12,122 bases of DNA. It comes from CAZXCK01 sp964639225 (lineage in GTDB: Bacteria; Chloroflexota; Anaerolineae; Aggregatilineales; Phototrophicaceae). The stretch is from NCBI GenBank assembly GCA_964639225.1, contig CAZXCK010000127.1, positions 1 through 12,122 on the forward strand, given 5' to 3'. The notes beneath the pieces are model-generated. The model was not told the DNA's origin and ran no database searches. It saw nothing but the letters and a program-made list of their open reading frames with translations. Position numbers and translations under genes: made by a program. Positions 1 to 6,854 of the stretch are shown here, piece after piece; the stretch's first letter is position 1; each line of letters opens with the position of its first letter.

Positions 1-75
1 TGTGCTATACTGCATGCTATAGTTTCGTACGACGCTCGATAGCAAATGCGTTTAGTGTTGAATCGGGGTTTTCTT

Positions 76-1368
76 ATGGATTCGTTGTCGCAGAGGCCCC
101 CATCGTATGCTGCCCGCCTTCGCCGCCGGGGATTGCTGCTAGTGGCGGCGATCCTGTTCGGAATGCTCGGCAGTATCGCCCTGGCGCAGCCCAGCGCCCA
201 GACTGCCGTCTACAACGACGTTGACCAGGTGTTCGCCATCATCGGCGAACTCAACGCCTGGCGGCTGGATGAAGGACTGGCGCCGCTGCGTATCAACGAC
301 ACGCTGATGAAAATGGCCATGTTTCAGGCCGAATACCTGATGGGCCTGCGCTCTATCCCGGATGGCGCCGCCATCCATCGCGGGCGCAGCGGCGAAGGCG
401 TGCGCGAGCGTGCCCGTTACAGCCAGTTCGACTGGCCGCACTACGCCCGCAGCGACCAGATCGCTATCGGCGAGATCGCCGCCGTCTACCCGCTGAGCCG
501 GGCGATCGCCTTCTGGCGCAGTTCGCCGCCGCACCGCCGCACGGTCACCAACCCCACCTACCGCGAGATCGGCGTGGCCGCCATTCCGCGCCGCACCAAC
601 ACGCTGTATGTCGTCGTCATGGGAGCGCGGCCCGATGTGCTGCCGGCGCTGGTCCACCCGGAAACCAACCAGCTCTATCTCACCCGCGACCAGTACCCAT
701 CAGCAATCTACCACGACAGCCTGGTGAATCCAGACCGCGTGCGCCTGTTTGATGCCGACGGCAGGCCGCTGGACGACTGGCAGCCCTGGCGGGCAACCAT
801 CGACATCCCTGACGACAGCCCCTCGCCGCTGTATGTACTCTACGCTGATGACGACCAGTTAGCGATGAGCGCCGTTGACCTGACGCGCGATATTATCATT
901 CTGCCCGGTTACCAGCCGCCAGCGGACTCGTTCGCGTTCGTGCCGACGCCCACACCCGGCCCCACGGCGACTCCGCCGCCGCCCACGCCCACACCGATCC
1001 CGCGCCCGGCGCTGACACTGATCTACAACCCGATGACGCTGACGATTGTCAACACCAGTGGTCGCCCGCTGAACCTGTTCCCGTTCTCACTGGCATCAGA
1101 TACTTTCAGCCTGCCGCTAAGCTGGTGGCGCGAGGTGTTCAGCTTCCCAATGGCCGAGTTTCCACCGCAGCACTGTTTGCAGGTGTCGGTCGCCGGCGTC
1201 GTGCAGCCCTTGACGCCATCAGACTGCCAGCTCGCGCGTGCCCGGCGCAACATCAGGCCGCCGGTGACTCACTTCTGGGCCGAGGGCACATTCGAGGTCC
1301 GCGCACAGGGGCAGCGACTGGCGACGTGCCAGGCGGACGAGGGCCGCTGCGAAGTGTTCCTGCCGTGA
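76..1368 (+). CDS. Secreted CAP/SCP-superfamily domain protein with Thr-Pro linker and C-terminal Cys-containing domain
   Basis: Predicted extracellular protein of about 430 residues; its role is not known. The N-terminus has an arginine-rich stretch (RLRRRG) followed by a hydrophobic segment ending in ALAQ, a plausible Sec signal peptide or anchor. The next region resembles a CAP (SCP/PR-1) domain: a helix with LNAWRLDEGLAPL, then IAIGEIAAV, then FWRSSPPHRRTVTNPTYREIGVA, which matches the family's W-x-x-S-P-x-H-R...N-P...IG signature. A low-complexity linker rich in TP/PP follows (window about 940-1005). The last 110 or so residues form a second domain starting ALTLIYNPMTLTIVNTSGRPL, with four cysteines that could form two disulfides. 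I chose ATG 76 because GGGG lies 7 nt upstream; ATG 46 is in frame but has no visible ribosome-binding site. A promoter-like TATACT sits at 6-11, but its -35 region lies at or beyond the window edge. CAP proteins have varied roles, so no activity is assigned. Confidence 0.82.
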   Translation: MDSLSQRPPSYAARLRRRGLLLVAAILFGMLGSIALAQPSAQTAVYNDVDQVFAIIGELNAWRLDEGLAPLRINDTLMKMAMFQAEYLMGLRSIPDGAAIHRGRSGEGVRERARYSQFDWPHYARSDQIAIGEIAAVYPLSRAIAFWRSSPPHRRTVTNPTYREIGVAAIPRRTNTLYVVVMGARPDVLPALVHPETNQLYLTRDQYPSAIYHDSLVNPDRVRLFDADGRPLDDWQPWRATIDIPDDSPSPLYVLYADDDQLAMSAVDLTRDIIILPGYQPPADSFAFVPTPTPGPTATPPPPTPTPIPRPALTLIYNPMTLTIVNTSGRPLNLFPFSLASDTFSLPLSWWREVFSFPMAEFPPQHCLQVSVAGVVQPLTPSDCQLARARRNIRPPVTHFWAEGTFEVRAQGQRLATCQADEGRCEVFLP

Positions 1369-1396
1369 TTCCCCTGGGGTTTGGTTCGCCAGGCTG

Positions 1397-1426
1397 TTGA
1401 CTCGCAGCATCAGAGTGACATATCAT
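1397..1426 (+). promoter_or_regulatory. Sigma-70-type promoter for the riboswitch-EamA transcript
   Basis: TTGACT (1397-1402) and TATCAT (1421-1426) are separated by 18 bp, and each differs from consensus at one position. A start site near 1433 would place the transcript start just before the first paired stem of the ykkC-class RNA at 1442, a fit that supports both calls. It lies 28 bp after the stop of the upstream CAP gene. No other good promoter is seen in this gap. Confidence 0.6.
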
Positions 1427-1441
1427 CAGAACTAACCTCAA

Positions 1442-1557
1442 ACAGGTAGCTAGGGTTCCGTCGCCGGGCGTGATACAGTCGGCGAGCCTGGTCCAAGCGC
1501 TACTGTATGGCCTGTGTAGGCCATACCCACCTTAGCGGGCAAAAGCCGGGAGGGATT
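1442..1557 (+). promoter_or_regulatory. ykkC-class riboswitch (subtype uncertain, guanidine-I superfamily; core closer to ppGpp/PRPP-type subtype 2)
   Basis: Cis-acting leader RNA recognised by conserved sequence and structure. Stem P1 pairs 1442-1450 with 1499-1506 (GTAGC/GCTAC, extended by ACA/TGT across one bulged G). P2 pairs 1461-1466 with 1480-1485 (TCGCCG/CGGCGA, perfect). P3 pairs 1506-1513 with 1518-1525 (TATGGCCT/AGGCCATA, GTGT loop). Conserved blocks are CTAGGGTTCCG (1450-1460), CTGGTCCAAG (1488-1497) and GCGGGCAAAAGCCGGGAGG (1535-1553). Known ligands in this class are guanidine (subtype 1) and ppGpp, PRPP or ADP/CDP-type nucleotides (subtype 2 variants). From memory of the consensus sequences, the guanidine subtype has GGTCCGAGAG and an ACGR motif before the 3' block. 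Here the sequence is GGTCCAAGCG and CCACCTTAGC, so it looks more like subtype 2, but I cannot assign the ligand. The regulated gene is the EamA transporter just downstream. Confidence 0.85.
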
Positions 1558-1635
1558 GTTTGATGTAAGTTTCGCGTGCCTGCCGAATCGCAGACCCGCC
1601 CCGACTTACTCGAATGATCGCTCAGCCAAAGGTGG
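1527..1635 (+). promoter_or_regulatory. Possible translational expression platform (core/Shine-Dalgarno complementarity)
   Basis: CCACCTT at 1527-1533, in the segment between P3 and the 3' conserved block, is perfectly complementary over 7 bp to AAGGTGG at 1629-1635. That segment is the ribosome-binding site of the EamA gene, 4 nt before its ATG at 1640. No intrinsic terminator with a U-tract is visible between the aptamer and the start codon. A 6-bp pairing, GTAAGT (1564-1569) with ACTTAC (1604-1609), could bring the two elements together. Ligand binding would lock the core and free the ribosome-binding site (an ON switch). This is an inference from complementarity only. Confidence 0.4.
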
Positions 1636-1639
1636 AATC

Positions 1640-2536
1640 ATGCTCACTCCCCACACCATCGCTATATCGCAGGCGCTGCTGGTGACGTTTATCTGGTCGC
1701 TGTCGTGGGTGTTTATCAAGTTCGGCCTGCAGGATGTCCCGGCGCTGCTGTTCGCCGGTCTGCGTTACGCAATCGCCGCGATGTGCCTGCTACTGCTGGT
1801 CGTTTCCAGACCGCACACACGGACGCAACTCACCCAACTGACCCGCCGCCAGTGGGCTTTCCTGGCGCTGCTGGGACTCATCCTCTATGCCATCACGCAG
1901 GGCGCGCTGTTCCTGGCGCTGGTGTTTCTGCCAGCGGTGACGCTCAGCCTGATGCTGAACTTCAACGTCATTCTGGTAGCGCTCAGCGGCATGCTCATCG
2001 GCGAGATGCCAGACCGTTTGCAGTGGCTGGGCGTTGGCCTGTTCCTGACTGGCGCTGTGGTCTATTTCGGCCCGCAGTCTACACCGGCGCTGGCGGGGCT
2101 GGTGGTGGGCGCGGTGTGCGTCGCTGGCAACTCCAGCGCGTCGATTATGGGTCGCCTGGTCAACCGGGCCGGGCACATCTCGCCGCTGATTATCACCACC
2201 GTCAGTATGAGTATCGGCTCTGTGCTGCTGCTGGGAGCGGGTCTGGTCGAAGCCGGAACGCCGCCACTTCAGCCGACATCCTGGCTGGTGATCGTCTGGC
2301 TGGCGGTTGTGCATACCGCCTTCACCTTCACGCTGTGGAACCACACCCTGCGCCAGTTGCAGGCCTTCGAGTCCAGCCTCATCAACAACACGATGATGAT
2401 TCAGATCGCCATCCTCGCCTGGCTGTTCCTCGGCGAAGAGATCACGCCGCTGGGCGGGCTGGGACTGCTGATCGCGGTGGCGGGCATCGTCACCGTGCAG
2501 ATGGGCCAGCGCCGGATGCGCCAGCTCGTCGGCTGA
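1640..2536 (+). CDS. EamA/DMT-superfamily transporter
   Basis: Integral membrane protein of 298 residues, the usual size for the EamA (drug/metabolite transporter) family, with about ten hydrophobic helices formed by two EamA repeats. The first repeat opens with ALLVTFIWSLSWVFIKFGL and contains FAGLRYAIAA; the first half closes around GLFLTGAVVYF. The second repeat contains WLAVVHTAFTFTLWNHTLRQL and ends with the typical LGEEITPLGGLGLLIAVAGI. Family members export amino acids, metabolites or toxic compounds; the substrate cannot be read from sequence. The start at 1640 is chosen because AAAGGTGG lies 4 nt upstream; a TTG at 1556 would add 28 residues translated out of the riboswitch tail and is unlikely. 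The gene sits alone behind the ykkC-class leader and ends convergent to the sulfatase, so it appears to be a single-gene, riboswitch-controlled unit. Confidence 0.93.
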   Translation: MLTPHTIAISQALLVTFIWSLSWVFIKFGLQDVPALLFAGLRYAIAAMCLLLLVVSRPHTRTQLTQLTRRQWAFLALLGLILYAITQGALFLALVFLPAVTLSLMLNFNVILVALSGMLIGEMPDRLQWLGVGLFLTGAVVYFGPQSTPALAGLVVGAVCVAGNSSASIMGRLVNRAGHISPLIITTVSMSIGSVLLLGAGLVEAGTPPLQPTSWLVIVWLAVVHTAFTFTLWNHTLRQLQAFESSLINNTMMIQIAILAWLFLGEEITPLGGLGLLIAVAGIVTVQMGQRRMRQLVG

Positions 2537-2559
2537 TGCGCTACTCGTAACGGGCCAGC

Positions 2560-2602
2560 AAAAAAAACCGGCGGATCTCGCACAAACGCCTTTGCGCCCG
2601 CC
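2560..2602 (-). terminator. Intrinsic terminator of the sulfatase transcript
   Basis: Read on the minus strand, GGCGG (2602-2598) pairs with CCGCC (2574-2570). Inside, GCGCAAA (2597-2591) pairs with TTTGTGC (2586-2580) with one G-U pair and a GGCG loop. The stem is followed after three bases by eight T residues (2567-2560). This is a good rho-independent terminator about 50 nt past the sulfatase stop codon, and it indicates that the sulfatase transcript ends here. Confidence 0.75.
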
Positions 2603-2620
2603 AGAGGACATCACGCAGAT

Positions 2621-2650
2621 GGGCAGCAGTGCAGGGTGGCTGCTGTGCCC
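2621..2650. other. Inverted repeat between convergent genes
   Basis: GGGCAGCAG (2621-2629) can pair with CTGCTGTGCCC (2640-2650), leaving a two-base bulge and a ten-base loop. It lies five bases from the sulfatase stop codon and 85 bases past the EamA stop codon. On the plus strand only a weak TGATTTAT follows, so it would be a poor intrinsic terminator for the EamA transcript, though it could define an RNA 3' end. Function is not proven. Confidence 0.4.
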
Positions 2651-2654
2651 TGAT

Positions 2655-4007
2655 TTATAGCCACAGCTCGTGCTCGTGGACGACGCGCTGGCCGGGGTCC
2701 TGGCGGGCAGGCGCGGACTCTATAACCGGCTTCACCCCTTCGACACGTTCGATGTGCGCCAGCAATCGCTGCCGCAGCACGCCAGCCAGGGATTCGTGCG
2801 TATTCAGGCCGATCAGGTTGGTTAGCTCGTAGGGGTCGGCCTGCAGATCGTAGAGATATTCCTCGGCGTAGACCTCGCTCTGCATATCGTTCCAGCCATC
2901 GCCATCGGGCGCGCTGACGCCATATTTCCAGCGTTTGGTGCGCAGCGCCCGGCCTACCTGCGACTCGCTGATCTGGACAAATATCTCATCCTGCCAGTTG
3001 ACATCCGGTTGACGGCGCAGCAGCGGCACAATGGAACGCCCGGAAATCCCGTCCAGCGGCAGCCCGGCGGCGTCGAGCAGCGTCGCCGTCAGATCGACGA
3101 TGCTCACCAGGGGCATCAGGGTACCGCCGCCGTCGAACCCCGGTCCGACCAGCGCCGTCGGCACACGGATCGACGCCTCATGACACGAGCGTTTGTATTC
3201 GTCGTTGCGCGTGCGGAAATGACAGCCATGATCTGACGTGAAAAGGACGACCGTGTTCTCGCTGAGATCGAGACTTTTGAGCGCGTCCAGCAGACGGCCC
3301 AGTGCTTCGTCCAGCCGTTTGACCATGCCGTAATAGCCACCCAGATGCTGCGCAGCGCTGCCGCCCAGTTTCAGCAGGTCGGACGGAATCCAGCCGCCGG
3401 TGTAGGCCTCACGGTAGCCGTCTGGCGGCGGATAGTCATCCAGATGATTCTGATGATGCGGTTCCAGGAACGACAGAAACAGGAAGAACGGTTCCTGCTG
3501 GTGATCGTCGATGTAGCGCACAGCGGCGTCGGTGAGCGCGTCCACGCGGTAGCCGGGCAGCCGGACGGGCTGTTCGTCGGCGTTGTACATCACCGTATGG
3601 TAGGCATCAGAGGTGAACTCCAGCTTGTCCGAAGCCAGCCAGTATTCGTAGCCGCCGCGCTTGTGCGCCGGGACCGGCTCCTGGTCGGCCAGGTGCCACT
3701 TGCCGATGTAGCCCGTGTGATAGCCGCCATCGCGGAAGCGCTGCCCCAGCGATTTTGCATCCGGTGGCAGCGGAATCTCATTACGATAGCAGCCGGTCTG
3801 GGTGGCGTACCTGCCGGTTTGCAGGCAGGCACGTGACGGTCCGCATACCGGCTGGCACGTAAACGAGTTGTAGACGTGCGTGCCCAGTTTCGCCATACGG
3901 TCGAAGTTGGGCGTCAGCCCCATAGGATTGTGATGCGCGCCAGTCGTATCCCAGCGCTGCTGATCGGTGAAGAATACGATCACGTTGGGTTTGCTGGTTG
4001 GGGTCAT
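2655..4007 (-). CDS. Type I (formylglycine-dependent) sulfatase, cytoplasmic
   Basis: Predicted sulfuric-ester hydrolase of the alkaline-phosphatase-fold S1 sulfatase family, 450 residues. The N-terminus NVIVFFTDQQRWDT supplies metal ligands (D15, Q16). The signature C55-G-P-S-R59 carries the cysteine expected to be converted to formylglycine, followed by LQTGRYATQTG. GKWHL (102-106) and FTSDHG with D259 and H260 complete the usual active-site and metal-site residues. The C-terminal LYDLQADPYELTNL block is typical of the family. There is no signal peptide, so the enzyme should act inside the cell on an imported sulfate ester, unlike most polysaccharide sulfatases, which are exported. No sulfatase-maturating enzyme gene is in the window. 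Start: ATG at 4007 with GAGGG about 7 nt upstream; extension to 4082 would run through the promoter region. It is divergent from the ROK regulator, which probably controls it. Substrate unknown. Confidence 0.93.
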   Translation of the reverse strand: MTPTSKPNVIVFFTDQQRWDTTGAHHNPMGLTPNFDRMAKLGTHVYNSFTCQPVCGPSRACLQTGRYATQTGCYRNEIPLPPDAKSLGQRFRDGGYHTGYIGKWHLADQEPVPAHKRGGYEYWLASDKLEFTSDAYHTVMYNADEQPVRLPGYRVDALTDAAVRYIDDHQQEPFFLFLSFLEPHHQNHLDDYPPPDGYREAYTGGWIPSDLLKLGGSAAQHLGGYYGMVKRLDEALGRLLDALKSLDLSENTVVLFTSDHGCHFRTRNDEYKRSCHEASIRVPTALVGPGFDGGGTLMPLVSIVDLTATLLDAAGLPLDGISGRSIVPLLRRQPDVNWQDEIFVQISESQVGRALRTKRWKYGVSAPDGDGWNDMQSEVYAEEYLYDLQADPYELTNLIGLNTHESLAGVLRQRLLAHIERVEGVKPVIESAPARQDPGQRVVHEHELWL

Positions 4008-4108
4008 GGTCGCCCTCGCATTTTGCGAAATGATTGACAGCGCGATGGAGTAATGATAACTTATTTGTAATCGAATTTGCAAAATTGATTATAAAAGATG
4101 TTCTGCCT
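4008..4108. promoter_or_regulatory. Divergent promoter/operator region between sulfatase and ROK regulator
   Basis: This 101-bp gap is much richer in A+T than its surroundings. For the sulfatase (minus strand), TTGCAA (4082-4077) and TATCAT (4058-4053) are spaced by 18 bp. For the ROK gene (plus strand), TTGTAA (4065-4070) and TATAAA (4090-4095) are spaced by 19 bp, which would give a very short leader before ATG 4109 and fits its lack of a clear ribosome-binding site. Two dyads are candidate operators: CATTT-TGCG-AAATG at 4019-4032 and AATTT-GCA-AAATT at 4074-4086, the second overlapping both promoters. AT-rich palindromes of this kind are known targets of ROK repressors such as NagC and Mlc. 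Assignments here are by eye. Confidence 0.45.
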
Positions 4109-5293
4109 ATGGTTTCAATCTATCAATCTCACCCGCTGATTATCAAACTGCTCACCGAGAAGCCACGCTCGCTGGCCGATCTGCAGGCCGCCACTCAGGT
4201 CAGCCTGCCCAAGCTGCGCCGGGTGGTGCAGGAACTCACGGCCTCTAACTGGATTCGACCGGTCGGGCAGAGTATCGGCACCGGACGGCGGCCAGCCATG
4301 CTGTTTGGCCTCAGTGACACCGACTATCTGATTGTCGGTGTGCATTTGCAGCTTCCGGGCATCCGACTGGTAACCGTCGATCTGACCGGCAAAGTCATCG
4401 ACGAGACCCGACGCCCCTATAACGACTCGATGATGCCCAACGATGCCATCCGCGAGATAACCACCTATGTCGAGGCCATGCGCAACGCCCATCCGGGGCG
4501 GCATGTGCTGGGAGTGGGTGTGGCGACCCCCGGCTATGTCGATGCGTCCAACGGCGAGATTCTGACCATTGAGCGTGTCCCGGCCTGGCAGAGCTTCCCC
4601 ATTCGCAGCCGGCTGGAAGCCAGCCTGAATCTGCCGATCAACATCGCCAACGACATCGACGCACTCGCCACCGCCGAACTGCATTACACCGACACACGTT
4701 CATCCCAGGACCTGATCTATCTGGGTTACACCGATGGCATCAAAACCAGCATGTTCCTGGATGGCGCCCTGTATAAAGGCCCGTTTGGCAACGCCGGTAT
4801 TCTGGGTCGGATTGTCATCAGCGATGACGGCACCCGGCTGGAAGAAGTCGCCTCAGTGTCGGCTATCTGCGATCAGTTCGATGCGCACAGCGACAGCGAT
4901 AACCAGCAGCACCGGCAGGTCGGGGCAACTTCGGACCGCCATGTTAAGTTTCATCGCATTCTGGAGCTGGCCGCCAGTGGTGACAGCGTATGCGCCGCCA
5001 TTCTGGAGCAGGCCACCGACAAGCTGGCGTTGAGCATCAGCAATCTGTTGTGTCTGCTCCAACCGAGCGTACTCGTCATCGGCGGCACACTGAGCACGAT
5101 GCCGGTGCCGTTGTTCGAGCAGTTTGAGCGCGTCATCCGTCGCCGGCTGCCACCGCTTATCAGCAACCGTCTGGTGATCGAACAGGCCCGGCTGACGGCA
5201 GCTAACGGCGTGGCGGTCGGTGTGGCGCATCAGTTCCTGCTGGAATATCTCAACAGCGAACTTTTCATTCAGCACATCAGCGAAACGGCATAG
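4109..5293 (+). CDS. ROK-family transcriptional regulator
   Basis: DNA-binding regulator of the NagC/XylR (ROK) type, 394 residues. Residues 1-60 form a winged helix-turn-helix (SLADLQAATQVSLPKLRRVVQELTAS), ending in the wing segment GTGRRPAMLFGL. The rest is the ROK sugar-kinase-like domain: LIVGVHLQLPGIRLVTVDLTG, GVGVATPGYVD, then NIANDIDALATAEL in the place of the usual END-A-N-A motif, and SVLVIGGTLS near the end. The zinc-binding C-x-C-G-x-x-G-C cluster usual after the G-x-x-G-x-x-G-H segment is absent; that region reads GNAGILGRIVISDDGTRLEE. The histidine is also replaced, so sugar-kinase activity is unlikely and effector binding may differ from NagC. The start at ATG 4109 avoids running through the promoter region. 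It is first gene of the plus-strand operon, 6 bp before the ABC ATPase, and divergent from the sulfatase, so it likely controls both in response to a sugar-like metabolite. Confidence 0.9.
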   Translation: MVSIYQSHPLIIKLLTEKPRSLADLQAATQVSLPKLRRVVQELTASNWIRPVGQSIGTGRRPAMLFGLSDTDYLIVGVHLQLPGIRLVTVDLTGKVIDETRRPYNDSMMPNDAIREITTYVEAMRNAHPGRHVLGVGVATPGYVDASNGEILTIERVPAWQSFPIRSRLEASLNLPINIANDIDALATAELHYTDTRSSQDLIYLGYTDGIKTSMFLDGALYKGPFGNAGILGRIVISDDGTRLEEVASVSAICDQFDAHSDSDNQQHRQVGATSDRHVKFHRILELAASGDSVCAAILEQATDKLALSISNLLCLLQPSVLVIGGTLSTMPVPLFEQFERVIRRRLPPLISNRLVIEQARLTAANGVAVGVAHQFLLEYLNSELFIQHISETA

Positions 5294-5299
5294 AGACTG

Positions 5300-6046
5300 A
5301 TGGACGCGAAAATTCTGGTTGACCATGTGACCAAACGTTTCGACTCCGGTGACCCGGTCCGCGATCTGGCGCTGGAAAATGTCTCGCTTCAGATTGGTGA
5401 CAACGAGTTCGTCAGCATTGTCGGGCGCAGCGGCTGTGGCAAGACGACGCTGCTCAATATGATCGCCGGGCTGCTGAGACCCACCGAAGGCGCCATTCTG
5501 GTCGATGGCCGGCCCATCACCGACCCAGGCCCGGACCGGGGCATGGTGTTTCAGCATTCGGCGCTGTTCCCCTGGATGACCGCCATCGCCAATATCGAAT
5601 TCGGCCCCAAGAATCAGGGCGTGGGGAAAAAAGAGCGCCGCGAAATGGCGCTGGAACTCATCGAACTGGTACGGCTCACCGGCTTTGAGAAGAAATACCC
5701 GCGTGAGCTTTCCGGCGGTATGCAGCAGCGAGTCGCCATCGCGCGCGCGCTCGCCAACGACCCCGACATCATGCTGATGGACGAGCCGTTCGGCGCGCTG
5801 GACGAGCTGACCCGCTCCGAGATGCAGCAGGAACTGCTGCGCATCTGGCAGGCGCGCAAAAAGACGGTCGTGTTCGTCACCCACAGCATCACCGAGGCGC
5901 TCTATCTGTCGGACCGGGTCATCGTGCTCAGTCCGCATCCCGGTCGCCTGCGCGCCGAGATCGAAATCCCGCTCGAGCGACCGCGTCACCGGACCGACCC
6001 GGCCTTTATGGCGCTGTATGAGGAGATTCACGGTGCGATCTTCTAA
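5300..6046 (+). CDS. ABC transporter ATP-binding protein, nitrate/sulfonate/taurine type
   Basis: ATPase subunit of an importer, 248 residues, the normal size for the SsuB/TauB/NrtD group. Visible motifs: Walker A GRSGCGKT (42-49), Q-loop Q85 in FQHSALFPW, signature LSGGMQQR (137-144), Walker B IMLMDEP (157-163), D-loop ALD, and switch histidine H195 in FVTHSITEAL. The phrase LFPWMTAIANI and the ending with VIVLSPHPGRL are typical of this group. It would sit on the cytoplasmic face and energise the two permeases encoded next. The start at ATG 5300 follows the ROK stop by 6 bp, with AGAG nearby. Its 3' end overlaps the first permease by 14 bp, so the genes are likely translationally coupled. 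Substrate cannot be told from the ATPase alone. Confidence 0.95.
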   Translation: MDAKILVDHVTKRFDSGDPVRDLALENVSLQIGDNEFVSIVGRSGCGKTTLLNMIAGLLRPTEGAILVDGRPITDPGPDRGMVFQHSALFPWMTAIANIEFGPKNQGVGKKERREMALELIELVRLTGFEKKYPRELSGGMQQRVAIARALANDPDIMLMDEPFGALDELTRSEMQQELLRIWQARKKTVVFVTHSITEALYLSDRVIVLSPHPGRLRAEIEIPLERPRHRTDPAFMALYEEIHGAIF

Positions 6047-6854
6047 CGGTGTCAAACAACGCAGACAGTGGCGCATCCCGGACTGGGCTTATGGCCTGGG
6101 CACGGTGATCGCGCTGATCGCCCTGTGGGAGTTTGCCTCAGCGCAGGGCTGGCTGGGCACACGCCAGTTTCCGCCGCCGTCCCGACTGGCGGACACCTTC
6201 CAGATGCTGCTGGAACGTGGTTTTCCGCGCGGGCTGACCGCCGATATACACATCTGGGCGACGCTGTGGCGCATTATGCGCGGTTACGCGCTGGCGACTG
6301 CCCTGGCGCTGCCCATTGGCATCATCATCGGGGCCAGCCCGTTGCTGGACCGTGCCAGCTCGCCGTTGGTGACCTTCGCGCGGTCAGTCGCCACCATCAG
6401 CCTGCTGCCGCTGGCGGTCGCCTGGTTCGGTGTCGGCGAGCAGACCCGCATCTTCCTCATCACCTACGCCTGCTTCTGGATTATTCTCACCAGCGTGATT
6501 GACGCGGTGAAAGGGGTAAACGTCCAGTATATCCACGCCGCGCAGACGCTGGGCGCGTCTCGCCGGCAGATATTTTTTCAGGTGATGCTGCCCGCCAGTC
6601 TGCCGCGTATCTTCGCCGGTATGCGTGTCGCCCTGGGTGTCGCCTTCCTGGTGATCGTAGCGGTGGAGATGATCGGCACCGTGCGCGGACTCGGCGCGCT
6701 CATCATGGAAGCGCGGACATTCTATCGCAGCGATGTCGCCGTCGTCGGCATGATCTTTATCGCCATTATCGGCTTCGCCCTGTCGAAAATTCTGGATGTG
6801 CTGGAGCGCATTCTGCTGCCCTGGGCGTCCAGCCTGGACGAGGTGGAACGATGA
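6033..6854 (+). CDS. ABC transporter permease 1, SsuC/TauC-like
   Basis: Membrane-spanning subunit of the importer, about 273 residues with around six hydrophobic helices, of the binding-protein-dependent transport family used by nitrate, sulfonate and taurine systems. The cytoplasmic EAA-type loop that docks to the ATPase reads AAQTLGASRRQIFFQVMLPASLPRIFAGMRVALG. I chose the GTG at 6033 because GAGGAG (6020-6025) lies 7 nt upstream inside the end of the ATPase gene; the in-frame ATG at 6018 (five codons earlier) has no such site in front. It overlaps the second permease by 4 bp (ATGA). With a second, different permease next door, the channel is probably a heterodimer. Confidence 0.92.
   Translation: MRSSNGVKQRRQWRIPDWAYGLGTVIALIALWEFASAQGWLGTRQFPPPSRLADTFQMLLERGFPRGLTADIHIWATLWRIMRGYALATALALPIGIIIGASPLLDRASSPLVTFARSVATISLLPLAVAWFGVGEQTRIFLITYACFWIILTSVIDAVKGVNVQYIHAAQTLGASRRQIFFQVMLPASLPRIFAGMRVALGVAFLVIVAVEMIGTVRGLGALIMEARTFYRSDVAVVGMIFIAIIGFALSKILDVLERILLPWASSLDEVER

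Noticed and set aside
940..1005. Repetitive C-rich segment in the first gene, considered as a DNA repeat or CRISPR-like array
   Set aside because: It is in frame and encodes a Thr-Pro linker; there are no regularly spaced repeats. No CRISPR array, tRNA, rRNA or insertion sequence was seen in the window.
1705..2550. Second plus-strand frame inside the EamA gene
   Set aside because: Low-complexity Ala/Gly/Arg/His product typical of a shifted frame; the EamA frame has clear membrane helices.
4034..4108. Upstream extension of the ROK protein from a TTG codon
   Set aside because: It would translate through the A+T-rich promoter region, and the added residues do not resemble ROK N-termini.
4853..6076. 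Long minus-strand open frame (about 407 codons) opposite the ROK and ATPase genes
   Set aside because: It lies antisense to two genes with complete family motifs, has no recognisable domain, and is explained by high GC at codon position three.
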